This document shows, in pieces, positions 16,433-25,347 of a stretch of 42,840 nt of DNA. Position 1 is the first letter of the stretch. Every line of letters starts with the position of its first letter. The notes below the pieces were generated by a model. It saw only the letters and a list, made by a program, of their open reading frames with translations, had not been told where the DNA came from and did no database searches. This DNA comes from Bacteroidales bacterium. GTDB lineage: Bacteria > Bacteroidota > Bacteroidia > Bacteroidales > F082. Made by a program: the position numbers and the translations under genes. The stretch covers positions 1 to 42,840 of the forward strand of contig JAFUVT010000005.1 of the NCBI GenBank assembly GCA_017477425.1, in the 5' to 3' direction.

Positions 16433-18187
16433 ATGGCAGAAGATTACATGACCAACAGCAACATTCAAGACGAGTTATTCACGCCCGTCGATGTGGAAAA
16501 GCCCAACTACATCAAGGTCATCGGCGTGGGAGGTGGCGGCGGCAACGCCGTCAACCACATGATGGAAGAAGGCATCCAAGGCGTCGATTTCGTGCTTTGC
16601 AACACCGACCATCAGGCCCTGTTGAAGAGCAAGGTGAAGACGACCGTCCATCTCGGCAAACGCGAACTCGGAGCCGGCAACGACCCCAATATCGGGCGTG
16701 AAGCCGCCGAGATGAGCCGCGACGAAATCGACAACCTCCTTGACGACAGCACCAAAATGCTCTTCGTCACCGCTGGAATGGGCGGTGGTACGGGTACAGG
16801 TGCAGCCCCTGTGGTGGCCAAAATGGCCAAAGACAAAGGCATCCTCACCGTGGGCATCGTCACCATGCCAATGGAACGCGAAGGGCGCCGCCGCAAGTTG
16901 CAAGCGCAGGCTGGCATCGAGGAACTCAAGAAATGTGTAGACACGCTCATCCTCATCAGCACCGACAAGCTTCGCGACCAATACGGCAACATGAAACTCT
17001 CTGAAGCCTTCAAGAAAGCCGACGACGTGCTGGCCACGGCCGCCAGAGGCATCGCCGAAATCATCACCGTGCCGGGTTATGTCAACGTCGACTTCGAAGA
17101 CGTGAAGACCGTGATGAAAGACAGCGGCAAGGCTATCATGGGTTCGGGCATCGCCGAAGGCGAAAACCGCGCCGAAAAAGCCATCAAAGACGCCATCCAC
17201 TCTCCTTTGCTCAACGACTCCAACATCGAAGGCGCCAAAAACATCCTGCTGTATATCACCTCAGGCACCAACGAAGTGTCGCTTGACGAAGTGGACGAAA
17301 TCCTCGAGATCGCGCAAAACGCCTGCGGCAACAATTCCGACGTCATCTGGGGCAACGGCACCGACGAAAGCCTCGGCGAAGCCATCAGCGTCACCTTGAT
17401 TGCCACAGGGTTCAACCACGACGCCAAACCCTATAGCACCGTCATCAGCGAAAAGCAAAACCCTGCCCCCACCGCACCGCAGCCCAAGAAGGTTTACGAC
17501 CTCAACGGACAAGTGAAAGCCGAGGAGCAGCCCCTGCCTCCCACCCCTATTGAGCCTGCGGCAGCACCTCAGGCCGAACCCGTAGCACAGCCAACAGTGG
17601 AGCAGAAACACGAAGAGAAAACCATTCATTCTCTTTATGAGACTACCGAACCTGAACCCGAGGCCGTTGACGAGATTAAACCCGTCGAAGAGGTCACCCC
17701 CGTCGAAGAAACGACGACAACCTCCGAAGACGAGCCGCTCTTCGAGCCCATCAGCGAGCCCACACCAGCCGCACCCGTCTACGATACGCCTTCAGCCCCT
17801 CGTTACGAAGAGGAGCGCCCCGTGGTCAGGACCTTTGACAACCCCTTCCGCTCAAGCAGCAACGACGACGAAAGCTTCGAGATCACCTCGCGCTTCATCT
17901 CCCATGAAGAGGTGCAAGCCCGCGCCGAGCAAGAGATTGCCGTCATCGAGGCCAAGAAAGCCAAAGAGACCGATCCGAAGGAGCAGTTGAAGAAGCAGCG
18001 TCTGCGTGCCTTGAGCATGAACTTCAGAACCGCGCGCGGCCTGGAAGAGCTGGAGAACCAGCCCGCCTATCTGCGCCGTAATGTCGACCTCAGCCATACC
18101 GAAAACGGCGAAGGGCTGTCGCACTACTCGACCTCTCAAAACGGCATCAGCAGCGAGAATTCCTTCCTTCACGACAACGTGGACTAA
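16433..18187 (+). CDS. ftsZ: Cell division GTPase FtsZ with a long C-terminal tail
   Basis: A 584-residue tubulin homologue that forms the Z-ring. The GTP-binding GGGTGTGAAP motif is near 117-126 and the T7 loop NVDFEDVK near 217-224. The globular part ends near residue 330-340, leaving about 240 residues of tail, far longer than in E. coli. The tail contains a Pro/Glu/Ala-rich linker (about 340-450) and an R/E-rich helical stretch (about 490-530). It then has a conserved peptide RTARGLEELENQPAYLRRN near 533-551, which probably binds FtsA, and ends FLHDNVD. Long FtsZ tails are common in Bacteroidota. Confidence 0.97.
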   Translation: MAEDYMTNSNIQDELFTPVDVEKPNYIKVIGVGGGGGNAVNHMMEEGIQGVDFVLCNTDHQALLKSKVKTTVHLGKRELGAGNDPNIGREAAEMSRDEIDNLLDDSTKMLFVTAGMGGGTGTGAAPVVAKMAKDKGILTVGIVTMPMEREGRRRKLQAQAGIEELKKCVDTLILISTDKLRDQYGNMKLSEAFKKADDVLATAARGIAEIITVPGYVNVDFEDVKTVMKDSGKAIMGSGIAEGENRAEKAIKDAIHSPLLNDSNIEGAKNILLYITSGTNEVSLDEVDEILEIAQNACGNNSDVIWGNGTDESLGEAISVTLIATGFNHDAKPYSTVISEKQNPAPTAPQPKKVYDLNGQVKAEEQPLPPTPIEPAAAPQAEPVAQPTVEQKHEEKTIHSLYETTEPEPEAVDEIKPVEEVTPVEETTTTSEDEPLFEPISEPTPAAPVYDTPSAPRYEEERPVVRTFDNPFRSSSNDDESFEITSRFISHEEVQARAEQEIAVIEAKKAKETDPKEQLKKQRLRALSMNFRTARGLEELENQPAYLRRNVDLSHTENGEGLSHYSTSQNGISSENSFLHDNVD

Positions 18188-18709
18188 ATGGCTTACCTGA
18201 AATCCAACGACCTGTTCGGAAAGCTCAGTCCAGAGCGGCTGTATGAGCACGTGCCGCGGCCACTCCTCATCGCCGACCATCTGATGACGCCCGACAACAT
18301 CGGAGCGATGATTCGCTTGGCCGACAACATAGGGGCCCTAGAGGTGTGCTTCCTCGGCAACGAGGACGACCACCGCCTGAGCAAGATACGCCGCGCCGCA
18401 GCCTCCAGCCGCGACAACATCCGATGGTATTTCAGCGAAGAGACGCACCTGCGCAACATCGTTGGCCAAGGCAAAGCCATCGTCGCCATCGAGACCTCCG
18501 ACAACGCCACTTGCATTTACGACACGCCACTTCCCCAGAATGTGGCTTTCATCGTAGGCAGCGAGAGCCAAGGCCTGAGCGAAGACCTGCTGGCGCAGTG
18601 CGACAAGGTGGTCTACATCCCCGTGCCTGGCCCCACGCGTTCGCTCAACGTAAGCCATGCTGCCGCTGTGGCCCTTTTTGAATGGCAACGCCAAATGCTT
18701 GCGAAATGA
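18188..18709 (+). CDS. SpoU/TrmH-family RNA 2'-O-methyltransferase
   Basis: A 173-residue SPOUT methyltransferase. The three family motifs are visible: DNIGAMIRLADN at 36-47 (family xNxGxxxR), FIVGSESQGLS at about 121-131, and PTRSLNVSHAAAVAL near the end, which form the knotted SAM site. Length fits the core SpoU domain without an extra RNA-binding domain, so it is probably a tRNA 2'-O-ribose methyltransferase (TrmH-like). The target nucleotide is not visible. Its ATG directly follows the ftsZ stop, and it overlaps the next gene by ATGA. Confidence 0.9.
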   Translation: MAYLKSNDLFGKLSPERLYEHVPRPLLIADHLMTPDNIGAMIRLADNIGALEVCFLGNEDDHRLSKIRRAAASSRDNIRWYFSEETHLRNIVGQGKAIVAIETSDNATCIYDTPLPQNVAFIVGSESQGLSEDLLAQCDKVVYIPVPGPTRSLNVSHAAAVALFEWQRQMLAK

Positions 18710-19401
18710 AAAGCTACCGCCACGTCTTCTTCGACCTCGACCGCACCCTCTGGGACTTCGATGCCGCCGCAGAGGTGGCCTTCGAACGGATTTATGAGAA
18801 ATACGAATTGCAAAAACTTGGCATCCCCAGTGCCCATGAGTTTCACGAGGTGTATCATCCATTGAACGAACAACTTTGGGTGCTTTACCGTGCCAACCAA
18901 ATCACGAAAGAAGACCTCAACCGCACCCGTTTTGTACTGCCTCTAGCGCATTACGGCATTCACGACACCGCACTCGCCGACCATCTGAGTGAAGATTACG
19001 TCTTTTGGTCGCCACGCATCGTGAGGCTGGTCCCAGGGACGATGGAATTGCTCGATTATCTGAAGCCAAAATACCATCTACATTTAATCACCAACGGTTT
19101 CCAAGAGGTGCAACACACCAAGCTGAGCGGTTCAGGGATGGCGCCCTATTTTGAGACTTTGACCGTCTCGGAAGAAATCAACGTAAAGAAACCCAACCCC
19201 GAAATCTTCGTCTATGCCCTCGAAAAGGCACACGCCCTTCCCAACGAGAGCATCATGATTGGCGACGAGATGGCCGTCGACATCGATGGCGCACGCGCCG
19301 CCGGCATCGACCAGATCTTCTTCAACGCGACTGCAAAAGAGGAAATGGGCGAAAGGACCTTTGAAGTGAGAAACCTCCTCGAAATAATGCGGATTTTGTG
19401 A
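18706..19401 (+). CDS. HAD-family hydrolase, YjjG-type nucleotidase
   Basis: A 231-residue haloacid dehalogenase-type phosphatase. Motif I is FFDLDRTLWDFD (nucleophile Asp near residue 9), motif II is LITNG, motif III is the Lys in VKKPNPEIF, and motif IV is IGDEMAVDIDGA. The LWDFD sequence after motif I is typical of the YjjG family, which dephosphorylates non-canonical pyrimidine nucleotides. The start at 18706 overlaps the previous stop. An upstream in-frame ATG at 18682 would add eight residues from within the methyltransferase gene and is less likely. It converges with psd, 6 bp apart. Confidence 0.85.
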   Translation: MKSYRHVFFDLDRTLWDFDAAAEVAFERIYEKYELQKLGIPSAHEFHEVYHPLNEQLWVLYRANQITKEDLNRTRFVLPLAHYGIHDTALADHLSEDYVFWSPRIVRLVPGTMELLDYLKPKYHLHLITNGFQEVQHTKLSGSGMAPYFETLTVSEEINVKKPNPEIFVYALEKAHALPNESIMIGDEMAVDIDGARAAGIDQIFFNATAKEEMGERTFEVRNLLEIMRIL

Positions 19402-19407
19402 CGGGAA

Positions 19408-20079
19408 TCACAGCTTAGCCAACACCGTCTCCTTGCTCACCACCTTATCCCCGATTTTCACCATCACCTCGGCATCCAAGGGCAGAAAGACATCGACGCG
19501 CGAGCCGAAACGAATCATGCCCAACTCCTCGCCCACCTCGGCTCGATCGCCTGGCTGCAAATCGCAGACGATGCGTCGGGCCACAAACCCTGCGATTTGT
19601 CGCACCATGATTTCACGGCCTTTTGTGTCCTTCAAGATTATCGTGTTATGCTCATTGTCAGTGGACGACTTCGGATTGAAAGCCACGAGGAACTTACCAG
19701 GATGGTATTTGTAATAGGTCACTTCGCCATCAAAAGGGAAAACGTTGATGTGCACGTCATAAATCGACATGAAGATAGAAACTTGACGACGCTGCTCGTG
19801 GAAATACTCGTCCTCCGTCGTCACCTCGTTGGCAGCAACCACACCATCGGCAGGCGAAATCACGGCATCCTCTTCGAGGGTCGTCTTTCGCCAAATCGGG
19901 ATACGGAAAAAGCGAACGGTCAACACAAGGGCGACAAGCTCAAAGGCATACATGAGATAATGCCAAACCGTTTGCGAAGGGCAAAGCCAGTTGACCAGGC
20001 AACATGAGGCCACAATCACGCCAACAGTGATAAGGATAGCCTTGGTCCCTTCTTCGTGGATTCTCTTATGGATCTTCAT
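19408..20079 (-). CDS. psd: Phosphatidylserine decarboxylase, short (type A) form
   Basis: A 223-residue membrane proenzyme making phosphatidylethanolamine from phosphatidylserine. Two hydrophobic segments lie in the first 60 residues. Conserved ISPADG is near 74-79 and YDVHINVFP near 106-114. The self-cleavage site is Gly192-Ser193 in RFGSRVDVF, where Ser193 becomes the pyruvoyl group. The size and this GS motif (not LGST) fit the short, archaeal-like PSD-A type used by Bacteroidota. It overlaps cdsA by ATGA, linking two consecutive parts of phospholipid synthesis. Confidence 0.95.
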   Translation of the reverse strand: MKIHKRIHEEGTKAILITVGVIVASCCLVNWLCPSQTVWHYLMYAFELVALVLTVRFFRIPIWRKTTLEEDAVISPADGVVAANEVTTEDEYFHEQRRQVSIFMSIYDVHINVFPFDGEVTYYKYHPGKFLVAFNPKSSTDNEHNTIILKDTKGREIMVRQIAGFVARRIVCDLQPGDRAEVGEELGMIRFGSRVDVFLPLDAEVMVKIGDKVVSKETVLAKL

Positions 20080-20888
20080 AGCAGCAGCAAATAAACAAAA
20101 ATAAACGGCACGCTGAACATCACAGAGTCAAAACGGTCTAGAATTCCGCCATGTCCAGGAATGAGTTTGCCCGAATCCTTCACGCCGGCCTGTCGTTTCA
20201 GCATGGATTCACAAAGGTCGCCCAAGGTGCCGAACACGACGGCGATGGCAGCCAATCCCATGCCCTCCAAAACCGGAAGCCAATCCGAATAATGAAGGAA
20301 CGCCATCATCGCGACAACGGTGAAGACCATGCCACCAAGACTTCCCTCGATGGTTTTGCCAGGAGAAATGCGTTCAAATAACTTATGCTTGCCTATGAGT
20401 TTTCCAGTCAGGTAAGCAAAAATATCATTGACCCAAAGCAAGCAGAAAACCGACATGACTAGCCACGACCCTGCCATCAGGCCAAACATATCGGTCCGAT
20501 ACATGAATAACATCAAGGAAGTGGGCAGCGACAAGAAAGACAAGGAGGCATACACATAACCGAATATCGTCTTGGCATTCTCCCCTTTTGAAAACAAGGC
20601 ATACAAAAAAGGAGAAGGCAGCACAAGCAACTCCATGACGAGCCATCGCTTGGAAATCACATCTAAAGCGACCATGGCGGCGAGCAGAAACGGCATTACG
20701 GCCAACAACTCACCCACGACGACATGCTTCCACGCTGACATTTGGTGCAATCGAGCCATCTCGAAAGTGCCGACGACTACGACGAAAAGCAACAATGCAG
20801 CACAAGTCCACGGGGAGACAAAAACGCTTGCCACGACGACGAGGCCAAAAACCAAGCCCGAAACCGTGCGAGTCAATAATTCATTCAT
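20076..20888 (-). CDS. cdsA: Phosphatidate cytidylyltransferase CdsA
   Basis: A 270-residue polytopic enzyme that makes CDP-diacylglycerol from phosphatidic acid and CTP. About seven to eight membrane segments are visible. The C-terminal signature is present: SPGKTIEGSLGG, then the ESMLKRQAGVKDSGKLIPGH block and LDRFDS. The start at 20888 (MNELLTRTVSG) was chosen because the 16 in-frame codons before it are not family-like and overlap a -7 box. The gene drives psd downstream. Confidence 0.95.
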   Translation of the reverse strand: MNELLTRTVSGLVFGLVVVASVFVSPWTCAALLLFVVVVGTFEMARLHQMSAWKHVVVGELLAVMPFLLAAMVALDVISKRWLVMELLVLPSPFLYALFSKGENAKTIFGYVYASLSFLSLPTSLMLFMYRTDMFGLMAGSWLVMSVFCLLWVNDIFAYLTGKLIGKHKLFERISPGKTIEGSLGGMVFTVVAMMAFLHYSDWLPVLEGMGLAAIAVVFGTLGDLCESMLKRQAGVKDSGKLIPGHGGILDRFDSVMFSVPFIFVYLLLL

Positions 20889-20906
20889 ACATTTCAAATT
20901 ACGAGG

Positions 20907-20914
20907 CAAATGTA
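20907..20914 (-). promoter_or_regulatory. Bacteroidota -7 box for cdsA-psd
   Basis: On the minus strand TACATTTG fits TAnnTTTG. It ends 18 bp before the cdsA ATG at 20888, implying a very short leader. It lies in the 51-bp gap after the transglutaminase-like gene. Confidence 0.55.
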
Positions 20915-20939
20915 CAACAATTTTGCACATCTGCACAAA

Positions 20940-21971
20940 TTATCGTCCCCATGAACGATGATAACTCAGCTCCACTTCGTATGACAAAGGCTCGATTTCG
21001 GCGCCCGAAACCACGACCTGCAAAAGGCCATGCTCCTTGATGAGGCTGCGCATCCTGAGTGTCTCCGTACGCTGTTCGCCCTCTTGCATGTCATTTAAGC
21101 TGAATTGCTCTTCCATGAGTAAGCGACCCATGGTGCCTCGGTTCTCGATGAGGCGCACTTGGACAAACAAATCCGTCACCTTCTTTGGACCCAGGTTGTG
21201 CAAATCAAGTTGGAGCTCGCAATTGGCCTTTTGGAAGACCGCGGCCGACTGCGACTCAAAGCGCACACCACGGATGAGCAGTCTCGGCGTGTCGTCGACA
21301 GGGACGGCCTCCATCTCGGCTGCATAATACTTCTCAGGGATGTCGCCCACCTGCCAGCCAGCAGTGGTGGTTTCCAGATAATAATACCTTTTGTCTTGGA
21401 ACATGAGATAACGCCGTGACTCCACTCCCTCGCAATGCACCCCTAGAGCCATATGCTCAGGCAATACCAAAAGAATGTAATCTGCGCCCATCTCATAAAG
21501 TATGGCGGCTAACAATGCCACTTTGTCCTCGCAATCGCCACAACCGTCCACCAAAGTCTCAATGGGATAGCGCACATACTCGTCCACGTCTTTCGAATTG
21601 GCATCAAACGCATAGGGCAACGACTGGACAAACGTCAGAGCCAACTGAATCCGTTCAAGCTCAGTAGCCGCAGTCTTTGAAAACTCCTCTGCGATGGCCC
21701 GCATCACCGGCCGGTCGTGCTCCGATAACACAAAACCGAAATAATTGGGCGGCAACTCGTCTTCATTGAACTTGTAGGTATAGGCCAAATGCTCGCGGTC
21801 ATTACGGTAATAATCATACAATTTCTTGCTGATATTCAACGTAATACTGCATTCCTTCCCTTTGAATTTCCAAGAATGCTCCACTTCGAAATAGCCATCC
21901 CTCTCGGCCACGGTATGAGCCGATAACGAGAGGCTAACCAGCAACAAAAAAAGAATGATCTTTGCGCGCAT
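20940..21971 (-). CDS. Secreted transglutaminase-like protein
   Basis: A 343-residue protein with an N-terminal signal peptide (residues 1 to about 18). A transglutaminase-like core follows: GCGDCEDK at 143-150 with likely nucleophile Cys147, PEHMALGV at 171-178 with His173, and YYLETTTAGW at 197-206 where Glu200 may be the acidic third member. Such folds act as cysteine proteases or amidases, or have lost activity. The C-terminal 110 residues look like a beta domain. The start at 21971 gives a good signal peptide, and the longer upstream frame is not protein-like. It follows the tricorn-like protease gene by 50 bp and is probably co-transcribed. The substrate is unknown. Confidence 0.75.
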   Translation of the reverse strand: MRAKIILFLLLVSLSLSAHTVAERDGYFEVEHSWKFKGKECSITLNISKKLYDYYRNDREHLAYTYKFNEDELPPNYFGFVLSEHDRPVMRAIAEEFSKTAATELERIQLALTFVQSLPYAFDANSKDVDEYVRYPIETLVDGCGDCEDKVALLAAILYEMGADYILLVLPEHMALGVHCEGVESRRYLMFQDKRYYYLETTTAGWQVGDIPEKYYAAEMEAVPVDDTPRLLIRGVRFESQSAAVFQKANCELQLDLHNLGPKKVTDLFVQVRLIENRGTMGRLLMEEQFSLNDMQEGEQRTETLRMRSLIKEHGLLQVVVSGAEIEPLSYEVELSYHRSWGR

Positions 21972-22021
21972 AAGGATTGGTTTTCTCCTAATAACGCAAG
22001 ATTTGGGCCAAAATTGCAGTC

Positions 22022-25000
22022 TTATTTCCCCCAATAATGGAAATCCTCCAATTCCTTCAGCAGTTCCTTGACGGCAGCCTCTAGCTGTTCGTCCTCGCCA
22101 GCAGCCATCTTTTCGGGTGTGTTGCGCACCTTTACATCGGGTTCCAATTGCGTGTTTTCCAACCAATTGCCTTGCTCAGTGCGATAACCGATGACGGGCA
22201 GGCCGAAATACAACGACGGGTCTTGCAAAGTCTCCCAAGTGACGCTCGACATCGTGCCAGGTACAGGCATGCCCACAAGCGAACCCATCTTCTTGTATTT
22301 GTAGACCCAAGGCGTGCCGTGCGCATTACTGTAATTGGCCTCGCCGATGAGCATCACTGAGGGCTTGTTGTAACGTCGCGAAGGCATCACGCAGGCCACG
22401 CTGTCGTTGATGACTTGTTCAAGGTATTTCTCGCCACTGAACAGGATTTCGATATCCTCGTGCAGGCGGCCACCACCGTTGAAGCGCGTATCAATGACGA
22501 TACCATCACAAAGGTTGTACTTGCCCAAAATCTGCGAATACACGTCGCGGTAGCTGGCGTCGCCCATGCTGCGAAGGTGGACATAACCCAAACGGCCCTT
22601 CGACAATTCTTTGACCGTCTCCTCGTTGTGCTTCACCCAACGGTGGTACAGCAGCTCGTTCATCGCGCCGTGGCTGATGGGCTTCACGGTCTCGTCCCAA
22701 GTCTTACCCCCGTCTTTAACAGTCACCAAGACGGTCTTCCCCGCCTTGTTGTTGAGTAAAGGATAATAGTCCATTCCCTTCGCAATCTCCACGCCATCAA
22801 TCTTTTCAATAATGCAACCAGCCTGCACCTTCGAGTTTTTCTTGTCGAACGGACTGCCCTCCACCACTTCGGCGATTTTCAGGCCGTCGCCTTTATAATT
22901 CAGGTCGAGAAGCACACCAAACTCAGCCGTGGCATCGCCTTTGCTGGAAGGACGATAGCCCGAGCCCGTGTGCGAAACATTCAGTTCACCAAGAATTTCA
23001 CTCAACATCTCGCTGAAATCGTAGTTGTTGTTGATATGGGCCAAGAACGGGTGATAGGCTTCCTTCATCATCGCCAAATCCACGCCGTGGTGGTCCTTCA
23101 TGAAGAAACGCTTCTCAATTTGCAGGAAGACATGGTCGAACATATACTCTCGTTCAGCCGCAAGGTCGAGTTGCATATTGGAATCGTACTTTATCGGCGT
23201 CGACTTGCCGCCTTTGTCCAACTTTTGCAGATTGCCGCCCGAAAGCAGGAAAATATTGTCGCCTTTCACCTTCAGCTGTGCCCCACCTTGTCCCATCTTC
23301 TTCAAGATCTTCATCGACTTTTCGCGCACGTCAAGTTCCCAAAGGTCGTAACCTTTCTCGAACGAAGTCATGAAATAGAACTTCTCGCCGTCGCCCGAAA
23401 GCGCCAAGCCACTCAGGCTCGACGACATGGGCGTCAACCGAATGACGCGGTCCTGCAAATGCTCCAAGTCCACTTCTATCTTCTTGATTTCCTTGTCGTC
23501 TTTTGCGGTCCCTGAGCTTGTCGAAGGGCCGCCTTTCTTCTCGTCTTTCTTACCTTTTTTGTCGTTCTTCTTGTCATCAGAGGTCCCTGAGCCTGTCGAA
23601 GGGCCGTCATTTTTATCCTTGCCGCCCTTCTCGGTTTCCTTCAGCAAGGCATATTCCTCTTTGCTGAGGCGGAATTTGTCGTATGCCTCCTGATTGAGGA
23701 AAGCAATGAAAGCATCGTTTTGGCTGCCCCAAGAAGCGTGCGAGCGCATTCCATAACGATTTGAGCGATAAATGATTGCATTGCCATCCATTGCCCATTG
23801 CGGACTACCGTCGATGTAGGCGCTCTCGGTGATGTTGTAAATCGTTTTGGAACCATCGGCCTTCACGATGCCGATGTCAGAGTAAGGGTCGCGCATGTGC
23901 GAAATCAGCGTCAAGGCAAACCATTGGCCGTCGGGCGACCACTCGTAGGAAAAACCGTAATCATCGGTATCGTAATGCTGGCTGCCATCTGTGATTTGCC
24001 GCACCGATTTCGACGCCAAATTATAGACTTTCAGCACGCTACGGTTCTCAATGAAAGCGATTTCCTTGCCATCGGGCGAGAAGCTGGGCGCGATGCGCTC
24101 CACGCCATCGTTTTCGAACAAAGGCTTTTCGTCAATCAAGGTGGCGTAGGCGAAGTTGTAATCCTCCTTCCTTTCGATGCTGGCTTGATAGAGATTCCAA
24201 TAGCCGTCGCGTTCCGAGGCATAGACCAAGGTGCGTCCGTCCTTCGAGAAACTTGGACTGCGCTCGGCTTGCGCCGTGTGCGTGATTTGCTTGGTGGTGG
24301 CGTATTCGTCCACGCCCGTGACAAAGATCTCACCTCGCGAAACGAAGGCAATCAGCTTGCCGTCGTCACTCAACGCGAAATCGCCGATACCTTTGAAGTC
24401 CTGTTTCACCAACTGCTCCGACTCTTGGTCGTTGACGATTTGAATGCTCACCTTTTGAGGCTCACTGCCAATGTGTTGCGTGTAGATTTCGCCCATATAG
24501 CCATAGCACAAAAGGCCATCGTCAGCCACGCTCAAAAAGCGCACGGGATGCGTCTCGAAATGCGACACCTGCTCCACCTTTTCCATGTTGTTGGCGGGAG
24601 CTTTATAAACATTGAAATTGCCGTTGTTGCGCTCACTCAGGAACACGACTTCTTGGAAGCCAGGCAAATAACGCGGGTCGCGGTCTTCGCCGACATTGGT
24701 AGTGAGAATCGTATGCGTTTTTTTCTTGGCGTTGTAGTAGACCACATCGCGGGCTACCGAAGACACATGATGTTTGCGCCACACGTTCTCGCTGCCTTTG
24801 CGGTCGTAATAGAGGAACGACTTGCCGTCCTTGTCGAACGACATGCTGCACACGGGCACCGCCACCACCTGTTCGGGCCGACCGCCCTCGGTCGACACCT
24901 TATATAATTCCGTAATCCAGCCTGCCGCAAACTGCACATTCTCAGCGGCTTTCTGAATCTGGGCAGAGAAATAGATTTCCTTGCCGTCGGGAGAGAAGGC

Positions 25001-25330
25001 CAAAGGAATTTCGGAGGCCGAATTGGTCGTGACGCGCGTCGGCACACCACCTACTGCCGAAACCAAATACACGTCGAAATTACCGTTACGGTCGGAGGCA
25101 AAGGCGATGTTTTGACCATCGGGCGACCAAACGGGCGAGGTTTCGTAAGAACTGTTTGTGGTGAGTTGCAAGGCTTTTCCGCCGTTGGCATTCACCACAT
25201 ACACATCGCCTTTGTAGCAAAAAGCGATTTTGTCGCCCTTGGGCGAAATCACGTTGTCGCGCATCCACAGCGGTTGCGCCGAGAGTTCAATTGTTGCCGC
25301 CATGAGAGCGACGAGAAGAAGTCTTTTCAT
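22022..25330 (-). CDS. Tricorn-like S41 serine protease, secreted
   Basis: A 1102-residue protein. The signal peptide (1 to about 19, ending LSAQ) is followed by beta-propeller repeats of the TolB/tricorn type (WSPDGQNIAFASDRNG near 68-83, FSPDGKEIYFSAQ near 112-124, and later copies). A PDZ-like domain lies around 840-920, and a C-terminal S41 peptidase domain carries VIDTRFNGGG and NYSNAHGT with likely nucleophile Ser1001. These proteins degrade peptides in the periplasm or at the surface. Residues about 560-625 form a Lys/Asp/Gly-rich insert built around two translated REP-like repeats (GPSTGSGT and GPSTSSGT). It sits 17 bp after the FAH-family gene. Confidence 0.92.
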   Translation of the reverse strand: MKRLLLVALMAATIELSAQPLWMRDNVISPKGDKIAFCYKGDVYVVNANGGKALQLTTNSSYETSPVWSPDGQNIAFASDRNGNFDVYLVSAVGGVPTRVTTNSASEIPLAFSPDGKEIYFSAQIQKAAENVQFAAGWITELYKVSTEGGRPEQVVAVPVCSMSFDKDGKSFLYYDRKGSENVWRKHHVSSVARDVVYYNAKKKTHTILTTNVGEDRDPRYLPGFQEVVFLSERNNGNFNVYKAPANNMEKVEQVSHFETHPVRFLSVADDGLLCYGYMGEIYTQHIGSEPQKVSIQIVNDQESEQLVKQDFKGIGDFALSDDGKLIAFVSRGEIFVTGVDEYATTKQITHTAQAERSPSFSKDGRTLVYASERDGYWNLYQASIERKEDYNFAYATLIDEKPLFENDGVERIAPSFSPDGKEIAFIENRSVLKVYNLASKSVRQITDGSQHYDTDDYGFSYEWSPDGQWFALTLISHMRDPYSDIGIVKADGSKTIYNITESAYIDGSPQWAMDGNAIIYRSNRYGMRSHASWGSQNDAFIAFLNQEAYDKFRLSKEEYALLKETEKGGKDKNDGPSTGSGTSDDKKNDKKGKKDEKKGGPSTSSGTAKDDKEIKKIEVDLEHLQDRVIRLTPMSSSLSGLALSGDGEKFYFMTSFEKGYDLWELDVREKSMKILKKMGQGGAQLKVKGDNIFLLSGGNLQKLDKGGKSTPIKYDSNMQLDLAAEREYMFDHVFLQIEKRFFMKDHHGVDLAMMKEAYHPFLAHINNNYDFSEMLSEILGELNVSHTGSGYRPSSKGDATAEFGVLLDLNYKGDGLKIAEVVEGSPFDKKNSKVQAGCIIEKIDGVEIAKGMDYYPLLNNKAGKTVLVTVKDGGKTWDETVKPISHGAMNELLYHRWVKHNEETVKELSKGRLGYVHLRSMGDASYRDVYSQILGKYNLCDGIVIDTRFNGGGRLHEDIEILFSGEKYLEQVINDSVACVMPSRRYNKPSVMLIGEANYSNAHGTPWVYKYKKMGSLVGMPVPGTMSSVTWETLQDPSLYFGLPVIGYRTEQGNWLENTQLEPDVKVRNTPEKMAAGEDEQLEAAVKELLKELEDFHYWGK
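23507..23530 (+). repeat. REP-like 24-bp repeat, copy A (inside the protease gene)
   Basis: On the minus strand the core reads TTCGACAAGCTCAGGGACC after GGCCC. It is in frame with the tricorn-like gene and is translated as GPSTSSGT. It differs from copy B by one base. Confidence 0.85.
23582..23605 (+). repeat. REP-like 24-bp repeat, copy B (inside the protease gene)
   Basis: The minus-strand core is TTCGACAGGCTCAGGGACC, translated in frame as GPSTGSGT. It is identical over all 24 bases to the intergenic copy at 37546-37569 (in opposite orientation). Confidence 0.85.
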
Positions 25331-25347
25331 ATCAGTTGTGTTTATTG

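Noticed and set aside
19385..19410. A short TGTGA/TCACA inverted repeat between the convergent YjjG-type gene and psd
   Set aside because: The stem is only 5 bp with no T-run on either strand, so it is not supported as a terminator.
22593..22616. A partial match to the REP-like repeat (GGCCCTTCGACAA) in the protease gene
   Set aside because: It matches only the first half, and it encodes LSKGRLGYV in a conserved part of the S41 domain, so the match is probably chance.
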